A stretch of DNA of 64,000 bases, from assembly GCF_003063645.1 (NCBI RefSeq), contig NZ_NESJ01000008.1, positions 142,028 to 206,027 of the forward strand. The letters run 5' to 3'. Position 1 is the stretch's first letter. Each line of letters opens with the position of its first letter. The stretch comes from Limnohabitans sp. 2KL-51 (GTDB taxonomy: Bacteria > Pseudomonadota > Gammaproteobacteria > Burkholderiales > Burkholderiaceae_C). Shown here piece by piece: positions 1 to 9,311 of this stretch. A program made the translations under genes and the position numbers. Below the pieces are notes generated by a model that saw only the letters and a program-made list of their open reading frames with translations, made no database searches and had not been told where the DNA came from.

Positions 1-2
1 GA

Positions 3-290
3 TCAGGGCAACCGAGTCATGGCCGTGTCGTAAACCAAATTTTTATCGCCTTTGCCCACGGCGATAACAGTGACAAAAACAGTGTCGTCATCCACCCCGT
101 ACACCAACCTGTACCCGGCCTGTCGCAACTTGATCTTGTAGCAATCGGGCATATTGGACAAAGCCGCAGATGGCAACCGAGGCTCTTGCAATCGTTCCAT
201 CAGTTTTTTCTTGAGCGGTGCTTTGATGCTGCCATCCAACTTTTGCCATTCGGCCCAGGCCAGCTCGTGAAAGCGCAGCTTAAAGGTCAT
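3..290 (-). CDS. RelE/ParE-family toxin of a toxin-antitoxin pair
   Basis: This is a 95-residue small basic protein. From the ATG at 290 it begins MTFKLRFHELAWAEWQKLD and has the RelE-fold pattern: an N-terminal alpha-helical stretch with many lysines (about residues 15-35), then the beta-sheet core with CYKIKLRQAGYRLVY and a C-terminal VIAVGKGDK segment. RelE toxins are ribosome-dependent mRNA endonucleases, but the family also contains gyrase-targeting ParE members, so the target is not certain. An open frame continues upstream to 380, but the 290 start overlaps the antitoxin stop by 11 bases, the usual coupled arrangement. The gene ends three bases inside the window edge and appears complete. 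Confidence 0.8.
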   Translation of the reverse strand: MTFKLRFHELAWAEWQKLDGSIKAPLKKKLMERLQEPRLPSAALSNMPDCYKIKLRQAGYRLVYGVDDDTVFVTVIAVGKGDKNLVYDTAMTRLP

Positions 291-525
291 CGGGGTTGAT
301 CTCGATGAAAGGGCCATCGGCGCGCTGCCGAACCAGCTGTGCGTCTTGCAAATCTTCGAGTTGGTTGAGCAACCTCTCAAAATACGCCGCAGGCACCAAG
401 TAGGCCTCTGGCCGGTTGTGGTTGAGTACCGCTACCGGTTCATCGTCGGCTTGCGCCAAGATGCTGGCGTAATGACGCTTGAGTTCGGTGACGCTGATGC
501 TGCTTTTGCTGAGAATCGTGTCCAT
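280..525 (-). CDS. Phd/YefM-like (RelB-type) antitoxin
   Basis: An 81-residue acidic protein that precedes and overlaps the RelE-like toxin gene. The N-terminal part (residues 8-60, including SVTELKRHYASILAQAD and PEAYLVPAAYFE) resembles the Phd/YefM DNA-binding fold. The C-terminal tail, ending in EINPDDL, would be the flexible toxin-wrapping segment. A strong Shine-Dalgarno AGGAGG sits five bases before the ATG at 525. By analogy the protein neutralises the toxin and represses its own promoter in the AT-rich stretch 540-590. The family is inferred from the pattern, not from a search. Confidence 0.8.
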   Translation of the reverse strand: MDTILSKSSISVTELKRHYASILAQADDEPVAVLNHNRPEAYLVPAAYFERLLNQLEDLQDAQLVRQRADGPFIEINPDDL

Positions 526-603
526 AACGGCCTCCTGTTCACAAAAGACATCCTAAATGACATTTTTAATGATGCCAAATTAAATGCCTTTCAGATTCAG
601 ATC

Positions 604-760
604 CGCCCCCCTGCCGCCCGTCTCTGAAATCCGCCAGCGCTTGGTATATCTCTTCCTTGGTGTTCATCACAACCGGGCGTACTGCACGATGGGTTGCTTG
701 AGTGGCTTGCCCCCACCAGAATCAACTTGGCATCGGCCCAGGCCTCATTCACCACGCCAC
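604..760 (-). pseudogene. Decayed 3' fragment of a pirin gene
   Basis: By eye this stretch matches the last 45-50 codons of the intact pirin gene (19,990-20,150), in the same orientation, at roughly 85-88% identity. Shared blocks include CTTCCTTGGTGTTCATCACA and ACTTGGCATCGG. Relative to the intact gene it lacks one base near 678 and two near 710, which break the frame, and it has no 5' part. It cannot encode a working pirin. The two copies lie on either side of the catabolic island, so this may be a scar of island insertion. The rest of the 526-957 gap shows no other recognisable gene; 540-600 is AT-rich and probably contains the toxin-antitoxin promoter. Confidence 0.75.
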
Positions 761-957
761 CAGGAGGTCTCTGAACCCTTAGCCCGACATTGACCGCATC
801 AAAAACTCCACAACAAAATGTGGTCCAATTGAAACCGATGAGATAACTCACAGCAAGAAATTCAGGCACGAGTGGTTTCGAGCCAACGAAAAACGGCCCC
901 AATAGTCATGTTCTTTTTCGGTTTGCGATCTGTCAACAGTCCAACGACCTATACCTT

Positions 958-1704
958 ATGCCACCAGCAACACCCAAAAGAATGCCGACAACCGGCACCA
1001 ATCAGAAAATCTCACCGGGCACGCGAGTCGAAGAAAATGCAATTCAAAAGATACTGGCAAAGCGCGGGGTTGCCTCCAAGTCAGTCATCAATCCACGCCC
1101 ACGTACTTCGCAATCGACACCGACAAACAATGTGGCCATGAGCGAACAGCAATTCGTCGGACCTGACATCGGTCGGCGCTTACGCAACTTGCGTCATATC
1201 AAAGGATTGACCCTCAAGGACCTGGCAGATCGAACGCTCTGTTCAGAGAGCATGCTCTCCAAAGTTGAGAACGGGAAAGCTCAGGTCTCTCTCACCTTGC
1301 TGCACCGCATTGTTCACAGCCTCGACATCACCATCACCGCATTGTTCAGCGAATCACGGGCCGATCAGGGCGTGGTGACCAGGGCCCAAGACCGCTCTAC
1401 ATTTCGAATCGATGCCAATGGTTCTCGACTGGAGCGGCTCATCCCACCCAACCTGGGACATTTGCTGGAAGGCAACCTGCACATACTCGAGCCGGGTGGC
1501 GGCAGCGATGGCATTCTGACCCACGAAGGCGAAGAAGTAGGCTATGTCCTGAGCGGGGTTTTTGAATTGACAGTGAGTGGCGTGCAGTATTTACTCCATT
1601 CAGGTGATTCGTTTGTTTACCGATCAGAGGAGCCGCACAGTTATCGCAATCCTGGAAAAGTGACAACCCGTGTGATTTGGGTCAGCACACCGCCCACTTT
1701 CTGA
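958..1704 (+). CDS. XRE-family transcriptional regulator with C-terminal cupin domain
   Basis: A helix-turn-helix of the XRE type lies at about residues 70-125 (IGRRLRNLRHIKGLTLKDLA, then SESMLSKVENGK). It is joined to a small cupin barrel at about 170-240, with the GILTHEGEEVGYVLSG metal/ligand-binding motif and an EPHSYRNPG second motif. Such proteins usually sense a small catabolite through the cupin and control an adjacent degradation operon. The first 60 residues are low-complexity. A start at the ATG at 1138 would give 188 residues, closer to the family norm, and neither start has a clear ribosome binding site. The gene points toward the catabolic operon and ends 28 bases from the last operon gene, so the two are convergent. 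Confidence 0.85.
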   Translation: MPPATPKRMPTTGTNQKISPGTRVEENAIQKILAKRGVASKSVINPRPRTSQSTPTNNVAMSEQQFVGPDIGRRLRNLRHIKGLTLKDLADRTLCSESMLSKVENGKAQVSLTLLHRIVHSLDITITALFSESRADQGVVTRAQDRSTFRIDANGSRLERLIPPNLGHLLEGNLHILEPGGGSDGILTHEGEEVGYVLSGVFELTVSGVQYLLHSGDSFVYRSEEPHSYRNPGKVTTRVIWVSTPPTF

Positions 1705-1732
1705 AATAACGTGACTTGCCGGAAACCACAGG

Positions 1733-2938
1733 TCAAGGTTGGTATTGCAAACCCGGAAATTGCTGAGGCAAGGATAAAAGTTGCCGATCACTGAAGCGGC
1801 GACTCATCAATGACAAGCCCAAAGCTTTGCCATCCAACACAGCCAGCGGCATGGTGATCTGCGGCAAACCCGCCATTGATGCAAGGCTCAACAAAGTCAA
1901 TGCGTTGGTGCGGTCTTCAGCACTGCTGGCATGGCCTTTTTGGGGTGCCAGGTAGGAGACTGTTGGCAAGCAAATGACCGCCCCTTCCAGATAAGCATTC
2001 ACCACGGCAACATTTTTCAGCATATCGGCTCGGGCCACTTGGGCCTGTTCATCATTGATCGTGGATGCCCATTCAAACCTTTCCTTGATGCCTGGGCCCA
2101 ACTGCGGTTTTTGACTGCGAATCCATGGCCCATGCATTGACCAGGCCTCATGACCTTGAACCAAGCGAAACGGATCTTGCCAATCAATCAATCGACCCTG
2201 TGAGAGAGGGTCCTTGACCTCGCCATTGAACAATCTGGCGATCCGATCGGTGAATGGCTTCAATGCCTTACCAAAGCCGGGATGCACAAGCCCCCAGATG
2301 TCTTCAGGCAGGGCCAACTTCAAATGACCAAACTCTCTGCCCTGTTGATCTGGCGGCAAAAGGACAGAGCCCACACGCAAAAAATGATCCCAGGATTTGG
2401 ACATCCAGCCGGGCGTATCAAAACTGGGTGCAAGTGGAACCACGCCCTGGGTGGACAAGACACCGTGTGTCGGCCTGAACCCCCAAAGACCACAGAAGCT
2501 GGCCGGCAAGCGAACGGAGCCCGCCGTGTCAGTGCCTATCGAAAAATCACACAATCCTGCAGCAGCAGCGGCGGCGGCACCAGAACTGGAACCACCAGGG
2601 ATGCAATCAGGGTTATGGGGGTTCACTGGTGTTCCGTAGTGCACGTTTTCACCCACCAAGCTGTAAGCCAGTTCTTCCGTGATGGTTTTGCCGACGAAGC
2701 GAGCACCCGCGTTGAGAAGGCTTTGAAACAGCTCGGCATGCTGCAGCGGCACCGCGTGAGATGCGCGCCAATCAGGATTTCCTGCACCTGTGGCATGTCC
2801 TGCAATGTCAAAAAGATCTTTGACGGACATGGTCAAACCCGCCAATGGCCCATCGGCCTGCTCTTGGATAGAAAACACTTCTCCAGGAACAAATGCGTTC
2901 CAATCTGTATCGGCTGTCACAGTCTCTCCTTGGTTCAA
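1733..2938 (-). CDS. Amidase (amidase-signature family)
   Basis: A 401-residue amidase-signature hydrolase with the Ser-cisSer-Lys triad: Lys40 in MSVKDLFD, Ser117 in PGGSSSG, and nucleophile Ser141 in GTDTAGSVRLP. The length is short for the family (usually 450-500), with the loss mainly in the C-terminal half. It is the last gene of the minus-strand catabolic run, 20 bases after the amidohydrolase. It probably cleaves an amide or half-amide intermediate and releases ammonia. The substrate cannot be read from the sequence. A second, non-identical amidase (7875-9293) sits in the same run. Confidence 0.85.
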   Translation of the reverse strand: MNQGETVTADTDWNAFVPGEVFSIQEQADGPLAGLTMSVKDLFDIAGHATGAGNPDWRASHAVPLQHAELFQSLLNAGARFVGKTITEELAYSLVGENVHYGTPVNPHNPDCIPGGSSSGAAAAAAAGLCDFSIGTDTAGSVRLPASFCGLWGFRPTHGVLSTQGVVPLAPSFDTPGWMSKSWDHFLRVGSVLLPPDQQGREFGHLKLALPEDIWGLVHPGFGKALKPFTDRIARLFNGEVKDPLSQGRLIDWQDPFRLVQGHEAWSMHGPWIRSQKPQLGPGIKERFEWASTINDEQAQVARADMLKNVAVVNAYLEGAVICLPTVSYLAPQKGHASSAEDRTNALTLLSLASMAGLPQITMPLAVLDGKALGLSLMSRRFSDRQLLSLPQQFPGLQYQP

Positions 2939-2958
2939 TCAATGCTCAAAATTTTGGC

Positions 2959-4134
2959 TTATGCCTTGATCTTGAAGAGTTTCATGGCGCTGCCACCCTT
3001 GATCAGTTTTCGATCTTCTGCACTCAAGTGACCGACGCTGTCGATCAACTTAACAGGGTTGTCTTCACCCATATCAAAAGGGTAATCGGTGCCAAGGAGA
3101 ATGCGCTGGGCGCCATAGCGGTCAACAAGATTACCCAAAATTTGAGCATCATGGGTGATGGTGTCAAAGTAAATTTTCTCCAAATAACTGGAGGGTTTTT
3201 TCTGGATGACTGTGCGGGCATCTGCACGGGCCTTCCAGGCATGGTCCATTCGCGCCCAATAGCTTGCAATGTAGCCACCACCATGCGAAGCCAAAATTTT
3301 CAATTTGGGATAACGGGCCAGAACACCATCAAAAATCAAGTGGCCCAAAGCCAAACTGGTTTCGAGGGGATTGCCCATCACGTTGTTGAAGTAATGTTCA
3401 ACGAAACGCTCACCTTGTGAAAACCCCATGGGATGCAGAAAAAGAACAATGCCCATGCTCTCGGCTTTGGCGAAAAACTTTTCCAGCTTCAAGGCAGGAT
3501 CGGTCAGATTTTTACCGTTGACATTGGTACAAATTTGAACACCGCGCAGACCCAGAACGTTGACGGCATGCTCCAACTCCTGAATGGCCAACTCCACGTC
3601 CTGCAAGGGGATCGTCCCCATCCCGACAAAACGATCAGGTCGTTGATCAACGACCATCGCAATGCTCTCGTTGATATCGCGGGATATCTGGGCACCCAGC
3701 ACAGGCTCGGTGAAGTAAAAATATTGAATGGGCGCCGGGGAGATCACTTGAACATCAACACCCATTTTGTCCATGTCCTTGAGCCTGACCTCTACCTGGT
3801 TGAATTTGGGCCCGCGCTCCTGAATCTGCTTCGTGTTCACTTGGCGCGACAACTCGGTGGCATAAACAGCGGTGGCATCGTGCTTGGCAGGCTGCAAGTG
3901 CGCGTATTTCGCGCCGACCACTGGGCTGAGGTAGTGGCAATGCACATCCACCACCTTCGCGGGCGACACCCGCTTGATCGCCTTGCCCGAAAGCGACTCA
4001 GGCGAAGGTGTCCGTTTGGACGCACCCGCTGAAGCCATCGCCTGTCTGGGCAAGGAAAACAAGCCCGACACACCAGAGCTGGCTGAGTGGCGGTGACTGG
4101 GATTTTGACAAGAAGATGAGCAAGTGTAAAACAT
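2959..4134 (-). CDS. ACMSD-like metal-dependent amidohydrolase/decarboxylase
   Basis: An amidohydrolase-superfamily (amidohydrolase_2, ACMSD-like) TIM-barrel protein. The metal-binding HxH motif is in VVDVHCHYLSP at about residues 63-73. Later motifs include FLHPMGF, KILASHGGGYIASYW and GTDYPFDMGE, which carry the remaining metal and acid residues. Members decarboxylate or hydrolyse ring-cleavage products such as aminocarboxymuconate semialdehyde. The first 32 residues look non-native, and Met33 (4038) is a reasonable alternative start; neither start has a strong ribosome binding site. The gene lies between the molybdenum hydroxylase subunit and the terminal amidase. Its place in the pathway is inferred from this context only. 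Confidence 0.8.
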   Translation of the reverse strand: MFYTCSSSCQNPSHRHSASSGVSGLFSLPRQAMASAGASKRTPSPESLSGKAIKRVSPAKVVDVHCHYLSPVVGAKYAHLQPAKHDATAVYATELSRQVNTKQIQERGPKFNQVEVRLKDMDKMGVDVQVISPAPIQYFYFTEPVLGAQISRDINESIAMVVDQRPDRFVGMGTIPLQDVELAIQELEHAVNVLGLRGVQICTNVNGKNLTDPALKLEKFFAKAESMGIVLFLHPMGFSQGERFVEHYFNNVMGNPLETSLALGHLIFDGVLARYPKLKILASHGGGYIASYWARMDHAWKARADARTVIQKKPSSYLEKIYFDTITHDAQILGNLVDRYGAQRILLGTDYPFDMGEDNPVKLIDSVGHLSAEDRKLIKGGSAMKLFKIKA

Positions 4135-4236
4135 GGTTCAACCGGACTTTCAAAGAAAAAAGAACATGAGACAGCCCATCAAGGCCTGAGCATTGTGCGG
4201 ATTCAAACGGGCATGGGCAGTCATATAGGCGCGTCT

Positions 4237-6339
4237 CTATGCCGAATTCAGAATGAATTGCGTCAATCGCTCAGGCGTCAAGGGCAAATGCCGCGCCCGA
4301 ATACCAATGGCCCTGTACAAGGCATTTCCAACAGCGGCAGGAACCGGGCCTGCTGCAACTTCTCCGCTGCCCAGGCTGGGACATTCTGGACGATCGATCA
4401 CATGGACTTCGACCTCGGGAATTTCACTGAAAGCGATGATGGGGTATTCGGCCCAGGTACGGGAAGTGATGCCGCTGGCGTCCCAGTTCACTTGCTCTTT
4501 GAGCGTCCAACTCAAAGACTGAATGATGCCGCCTTCAATTTGATTGATCAGGCCATCTGGATTAACGACGAGACCGACATCCACCACCGCCCATATTTTT
4601 TCAACCGTGATTATTTCTTCCACACGGATCAAGGCGGCGACCGCACAGTAGCCTGCAACATTTTTGTAGCGGCCAAAGCCCAAACCCAAACCATGCAAGC
4701 CATCGGCTTCACCTTGCTGTCGCCACCCACAAACCTTAGCCAGCCTTTCAAGAACGGCCACCGCTCGTGGATCGCTCAGATGCTGCAAGCGAAAATCCAG
4801 TGCATCCACCGACAATTTTTCTGCCATTTCATCCATGAATGACTCCATGGCGAACAAATTGACATACGAACCCAAACTGCGCAGAGCCGAGGTGCGCAAG
4901 GTCGCATCAGGGATGAAGAAATAATCAACTTGTTGGTGTGCAAAGTCATACAAGGCGACCGCATTGCGATGACCACCCCCGGCCGGCAAGGGCAAATCGG
5001 CAGGAACCGGTTTTTCTGATCCACCATCCACCTGCCATGCGCCCAACAGGTTCACGCCCGCACCTCCCGGTCGCGTCAAATGCGAGTGGCTCCAAAGGGA
5101 GAGGTTCCAATCGCATATCCGCCCCGCCGAATCGACACCCGCTCTGATATTCACCAGACTGGGCGCACCCAAAGGTGAAGCTGTCATTTCGTCTTCACGA
5201 GACCATTGCATGCGAATGGGAACGCCCAATTTGAATGAAACAAAAGCCGCATCAAATGCCACATCGTCCGCACCATTGTGGCCATAGCATCCCGAGCCGT
5301 GCAGATGAATGACCTGAACTGCGTCCAGCGACAGGTCAAATGCTTTGGCCAAATCGGAACGCAGCGGAAATACACCTTGAGTGTGCGACCAAACCTCCAT
5401 TTGCCCATGGGTCCACTTTGCCAATGCACAGGAAGGACCGATCGATGCATGGGCAATGTAAGGCCTCGAATACCGGGCCTCATGCAACACACTCGCATCC
5501 CGTCGCACACCCTGCTGATGAACGGTGCTGGACTCACCAGCCAAACTCAGCAGCAAGGCTTCCATATCAGAAGCCATGGTCAGCGATTTTTTCAATGCGA
5601 ATCGGACAAAAGAACGCGCTTTTTCAGTCGCCTTGACCAATTCAGCCTCATCTGGCCCCACCACCGCCAAAAAGTCGCGGGAATGAACCACATGCTGGAC
5701 ACCTGGCAAACAGGCCATGGCTTGCACGTCGACAAAATCAATGACCGACTCCCCCACGCTGCCCCTGATCATTCTGGCGTGCAACATACCGGGCACGGAG
5801 ACATCGTGGATGAAACCCGTGCCGGACAACTTCTGCACAAAGTCGGGTCTTGAAATGCTTTGACCGACCCACCTGCGAGAGGGCATTAACGATGATGCGC
5901 CAATCGACTGCCTCACATCAAGCCGATGCAGCAAAGACCAATAACTGCAGGTCTTGTCAGATCCGCTGCTGGAAAAAATACCCCGCTCGAGTTCGATGGC
6001 CTCAGGCGCAACACACAAGGCATCGGCTGCAGCCAGCATGAAAATTTGACGCGCAAACAAACAAGCCATGCGCACCGAATGGCCACCTTGATCGATGGAC
6101 TGACTGCCTGCCGTGTGGCCCTCATCTGGACCTTGCAATGTGTTGCCCCCCTCGAATTCAAGCTGGTCAGGATCAATCCCCAAGGCATCACAGGCGATTT
6201 GTTGAAGCGCGATTTCAACACCCTGGCCTAACTCCACCTTGCCGGAATGCAAAGTGATGAGGCCTGACTTTTCAAACGTCAACCATTGATGGAGACTGGG
6301 GTTTTTGACAATGCCTAGCGGCACAGAGATCGGCTTCAT
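4237..6339 (-). CDS. Molybdenum hydroxylase large subunit (isoquinoline 1-oxidoreductase/nicotinate dehydrogenase type)
   Basis: A 700-residue molybdopterin-binding subunit of the xanthine oxidase family in the IorB/NicB arrangement. The cofactor motif HSGKVELGQGVEIALQQIA is near the N terminus and the base-catalyst motif LGSGEVAAGPVPAAVGNA near the C terminus (catalytic Glu660). These enzymes hydroxylate the carbon next to a ring nitrogen. It is shorter than typical IorB and has no C-terminal cytochrome c domains of the NicB kind. No FAD subunit gene is adjacent, so electrons must leave through an unidentified acceptor. It is 30 bases downstream of its iron-sulfur partner. Confidence 0.85.
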   Translation of the reverse strand: MKPISVPLGIVKNPSLHQWLTFEKSGLITLHSGKVELGQGVEIALQQIACDALGIDPDQLEFEGGNTLQGPDEGHTAGSQSIDQGGHSVRMACLFARQIFMLAAADALCVAPEAIELERGIFSSSGSDKTCSYWSLLHRLDVRQSIGASSLMPSRRWVGQSISRPDFVQKLSGTGFIHDVSVPGMLHARMIRGSVGESVIDFVDVQAMACLPGVQHVVHSRDFLAVVGPDEAELVKATEKARSFVRFALKKSLTMASDMEALLLSLAGESSTVHQQGVRRDASVLHEARYSRPYIAHASIGPSCALAKWTHGQMEVWSHTQGVFPLRSDLAKAFDLSLDAVQVIHLHGSGCYGHNGADDVAFDAAFVSFKLGVPIRMQWSREDEMTASPLGAPSLVNIRAGVDSAGRICDWNLSLWSHSHLTRPGGAGVNLLGAWQVDGGSEKPVPADLPLPAGGGHRNAVALYDFAHQQVDYFFIPDATLRTSALRSLGSYVNLFAMESFMDEMAEKLSVDALDFRLQHLSDPRAVAVLERLAKVCGWRQQGEADGLHGLGLGFGRYKNVAGYCAVAALIRVEEIITVEKIWAVVDVGLVVNPDGLINQIEGGIIQSLSWTLKEQVNWDASGITSRTWAEYPIIAFSEIPEVEVHVIDRPECPSLGSGEVAAGPVPAAVGNALYRAIGIRARHLPLTPERLTQFILNSA

Positions 6340-6369
6340 CTCAGACCTACTCCGACTGTGCGTGGCTCA

Positions 6370-6918
6370 TCAGGGTGTCCCATTCAGACCACCCTGCACG
6401 TGAAGCTTCAAATCGGCCAAGCGCTGTTTGGCCAGATCAACCGCTTTGAGAATCCTGGTGTGGGTACCACAACGGCACAAATGACGGTCCAGAACGCGGA
6501 TGATCTGATCGCGATCTGGCGATAAATTTTGACGGAACAGCAACACCAATGAAACCAAGATGCCATTGACGCAATAGCCGCATTGAGCGGCCTGCACATC
6601 GATGAACGACTGGTGAACAACAGAACCAATTTCATTGCTCATCAAATAGTCGACCGTCTCCACAGTTTGCAGATCAGCAGCCCCTAGTGGCGTTTCGCAA
6701 GACTGAACCGCCTGGCCATTCAAGCCCACCGTGCAGGCACCACAGTGACCACTGCCGCAACCAAAGCGAACACTTTTACAGTCAAGCTGATGGCGCAAAA
6801 CATAAAGAAGCGGCGTTTGCTTTGCCACTTCAGCAGTTTTCCATTCGCCGTTGATGTGTATTTGGGCCAAGTTATGAAACCCGACCGGAGACATTGACGC
6901 ACAGCACTTGGAAACCAT
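6370..6918 (-). CDS. 2Fe-2S iron-sulfur subunit of molybdenum hydroxylase
   Basis: A 182-residue small subunit with both expected clusters: the plant-type ligands Cys54, Cys59, Cys62 and Cys74 (FGCGSGHCGACTVG), then the second cluster Cys113, Cys116, Cys148 and Cys150 (QCGYC and HLCRCGTHTRI). It passes electrons from the molybdenum site of the large subunit. The closest functional analogues are the alpha subunits of isoquinoline 1-oxidoreductase and nicotinate dehydrogenase. The first ~18 residues are not typical, and the true start could be an internal codon close to AQIHINGEW. Confidence 0.9.
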   Translation of the reverse strand: MVSKCCASMSPVGFHNLAQIHINGEWKTAEVAKQTPLLYVLRHQLDCKSVRFGCGSGHCGACTVGLNGQAVQSCETPLGAADLQTVETVDYLMSNEIGSVVHQSFIDVQAAQCGYCVNGILVSLVLLFRQNLSPDRDQIIRVLDRHLCRCGTHTRILKAVDLAKQRLADLKLHVQGGLNGTP

Positions 6919-6952
6919 CCACGGGAAAGAAGGCCTTCTGTTCTGGATGCAT

Positions 6953-7843
6953 TCAGACCTCTAACGGAACATTGAAAGAAGATGCCGGCATGGACTTGAG
7001 CAGACGGTGAATCACAGAACTGTCGCTGTCACCATGGCCAGCTTGGTACGCCAAGGAATACAAGACACGCGCCCTGTCAAAGACCGGCGAAGGCGCGCCG
7101 GCATCTGCAACGAAATCAGAGATGATGCCCATGTCTTTTTGCCAAAGGTGCATCGACATCATCGGTGAGTAATCTTCGGCAGCCATGCGAGGCCCCCTGA
7201 TTTGCCACATCCTGGATTGCCCCGCACTGTCCGAGATGGCTGCCAGTACAAGTTCCAAATTCAAATGGGACCTCTCTGCCAATATCAAGGCCTCTGCAGT
7301 CGCTGCATTGTGGATAGCCACCAAATAATTGGCGACCATTTTCAGCTTCATGCCATTGCCAAAGGCACCCAGATAAAACTGGCTTCTGGAGAACCCTTCC
7401 ATGACCAGCTTGACCTTTTTGAAGGCGGCGTTTGGACCACTTCCGTAGACCACAAGATCTTTGGTCTGAGCTTGCGATCCCGTTCCCGACAAAGGGCAAT
7501 CGAGCAAAACCATGCGGGTTTGACTCAGGAGTCGCCTGGCCGCCATTTTTTCCTTGATCGGTAATGTGCTGGTCTCGATCACCGTCAGTTTTTTGGCTTC
7601 GGATTCCGCCAACGAATGGCACACCGTCATCAGGGATGCTGCGGACGGCAAAGAAGTGATCAGCACATCGACTTTTTCAGCCAGATCCTGAACAGAACGA
7701 CAAACCGAACCCTTGGCGGCCTTGAACAATTTTTTCTGCGTGGGGTTGATGTCGTAGCCATGCACCACAAAACCCGAGCGCATCAAGTTCTGGGCCATGG
7801 CCAGACCCATCACACCCAATCCAATAACGCCAACTGTTGTCAT
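6953..7843 (-). CDS. 3-hydroxyisobutyrate-dehydrogenase-family NAD(P)-dependent oxidoreductase
   Basis: A 296-residue beta-hydroxyacid dehydrogenase. The Rossmann motif GVIGLGVMGLAMAQNL is at residues 5-20, the substrate-binding segment DCPLSGTG at 115-122, and the catalytic Lys168 in FGNGMKLKMVANY. The family oxidises or reduces 3-hydroxy acids, including 2-(hydroxymethyl)glutarate in anaerobic nicotinate breakdown, tartronate semialdehyde and 3-hydroxyisobutyrate. Here it would handle a branched hydroxy acid or aldehyde formed after ring opening. It sits between the amidase and the molybdenum hydroxylase genes. Confidence 0.85.
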   Translation of the reverse strand: MTTVGVIGLGVMGLAMAQNLMRSGFVVHGYDINPTQKKLFKAAKGSVCRSVQDLAEKVDVLITSLPSAASLMTVCHSLAESEAKKLTVIETSTLPIKEKMAARRLLSQTRMVLLDCPLSGTGSQAQTKDLVVYGSGPNAAFKKVKLVMEGFSRSQFYLGAFGNGMKLKMVANYLVAIHNAATAEALILAERSHLNLELVLAAISDSAGQSRMWQIRGPRMAAEDYSPMMSMHLWQKDMGIISDFVADAGAPSPVFDRARVLYSLAYQAGHGDSDSSVIHRLLKSMPASSFNVPLEV

Positions 7844-7874
7844 TGGGAGCCCACCAGAAAGTCGAGGCAGGACG

Positions 7875-9293
7875 TCATGGCATGGACGATGGCGGTAAGG
7901 CTTGATGCCAAGGGGTCACGGTCTGAAATGCATGCCCCAACTTCAACAACTTGCCTTCATCAAAAGCCCGCCCCACCAATTGAAAGGCGACCGGCATCGA
8001 ATTCACAAATCCGGCCGGAACACTCAGGGAGGGTAAGCCCAGATAATTGATAGCGCGGTTGCAATGCGTGATGATGGCAATTTTTTTGGAGATGACACCC
8101 CAGTCACCCTCAGTGGTTTCTGCGATGCTGGGAACTGGAACAGGTATCGTTGGCAGCAAAGCACAATCGGCATCGCGCATCGTCATGCTCACCCACTTGT
8201 GAGCCCATTCGGTTCTGGCACTGATGGCCTCGTAATAATCGATACCCGTGAAATCAAAACCTGGCATGAATCGCGCCAAAACCTGCTCTGCGTAATCCTG
8301 GCGTCGCGTCTCAATCCAGTGCTTGTGAAGCGATGCGGCCTCCACGGTCAAAACAATCGACATCAAACGATTGATCGCGGCCATGTCGGGCGGTTCAGTG
8401 CGGATGATGGCAGCACCCAGGTCTGTGAAAACACGCTCGGCCTCTTCGATAGCGGTCGCAACGCCAGCATCCAGATGCTCTCGGTAATAGCCGCTAGGCA
8501 CAGCTATTTTCATGCCTCGCAAATCACCTTCCAGTTGGGCCTCGTAATCAGGAACTGCATGTTGGCTACTGACAGGGTCCAGGCCATCATGCCCCGCCAT
8601 GACCTTCAACAAACGTGCGCAATCGCGTGCGCTTCTGGCCAAAGGTCCAACGCAGTCCAGCGATTTGGACAAGGGCATCACCCCAAACGAACTCACCCTG
8701 GACCAGCTCGGTTTCAGACCGGTGACGCCGCACATCGCAGAGGGGTGACGAATCGAACCGCCGGTGTCGGTCCCCATGGATGCGTAAGTTAACCTAGCCG
8801 CCACTGCTGCCCCCGAACCACTCGAAGAGCCTCCGGGACAATCATCGGTATTCCAGGGGTTTCGCACATGGCCGTAATGCAAATTAAAACCCGTGGGACT
8901 CATGGCAAATTCTGCCATGTGCAAAAGGCCCAGATCAATGGCACCAGCTTCGTCCAATCGAGACAAGGCCGTTGACGTCACATCTGGGATGAAGTCTTTC
9001 GTGATGATGGAACCATCATTGGTTTTTCGACCTCGCCGGTAAAACAACTCTTTGTGCGCCATGGGAACGCCGTGCAGCAACCCCAGAGATTTGCCTTGGG
9101 ATTGGAGCGCATCGGCCCTGCGCGCGGACTGCAATGCTGCCTCTGCCTGAAGGGAAGACACACAATTGAGCTGTGGCCCTATTTTTTGCAATCGGTCCAA
9201 AGCAATTTGTGTCAGTTTTTCCGAGCTGACCTCACCCCGAGCAATGGCGCTGGCCGCCTCACATACGCCCAAATTCGCTAGTTGATCGGTCAT
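7875..9293 (-). CDS. Amidase (amidase-signature family)
   Basis: A 472-residue amidase of full family length. The catalytic set is Lys81 (MAHKELF, where most members have VKD), Ser156 in CPGGSSSGSG and nucleophile Ser180 in GTDTGGSIRHP. The product probably hydrolyses a carboxamide intermediate; GatA can be excluded because no gatB/gatC is nearby. It follows the ABC transporter genes by 18 bases in the same direction. It differs from the 401-residue amidase at the end of the run by more than length, so a recent duplication is unlikely. Confidence 0.9.
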   Translation of the reverse strand: MTDQLANLGVCEAASAIARGEVSSEKLTQIALDRLQKIGPQLNCVSSLQAEAALQSARRADALQSQGKSLGLLHGVPMAHKELFYRRGRKTNDGSIITKDFIPDVTSTALSRLDEAGAIDLGLLHMAEFAMSPTGFNLHYGHVRNPWNTDDCPGGSSSGSGAAVAARLTYASMGTDTGGSIRHPSAMCGVTGLKPSWSRVSSFGVMPLSKSLDCVGPLARSARDCARLLKVMAGHDGLDPVSSQHAVPDYEAQLEGDLRGMKIAVPSGYYREHLDAGVATAIEEAERVFTDLGAAIIRTEPPDMAAINRLMSIVLTVEAASLHKHWIETRRQDYAEQVLARFMPGFDFTGIDYYEAISARTEWAHKWVSMTMRDADCALLPTIPVPVPSIAETTEGDWGVISKKIAIITHCNRAINYLGLPSLSVPAGFVNSMPVAFQLVGRAFDEGKLLKLGHAFQTVTPWHQALPPSSMP

Positions 9294-9311
9294 GGTTGTC
9301 TCGTTTGGGGT

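Noticed and set aside
7875..9293. Identification as GatA of the tRNA amidotransferase
   Set aside because: No gatB or gatC is adjacent and the gene sits inside a catabolic run.
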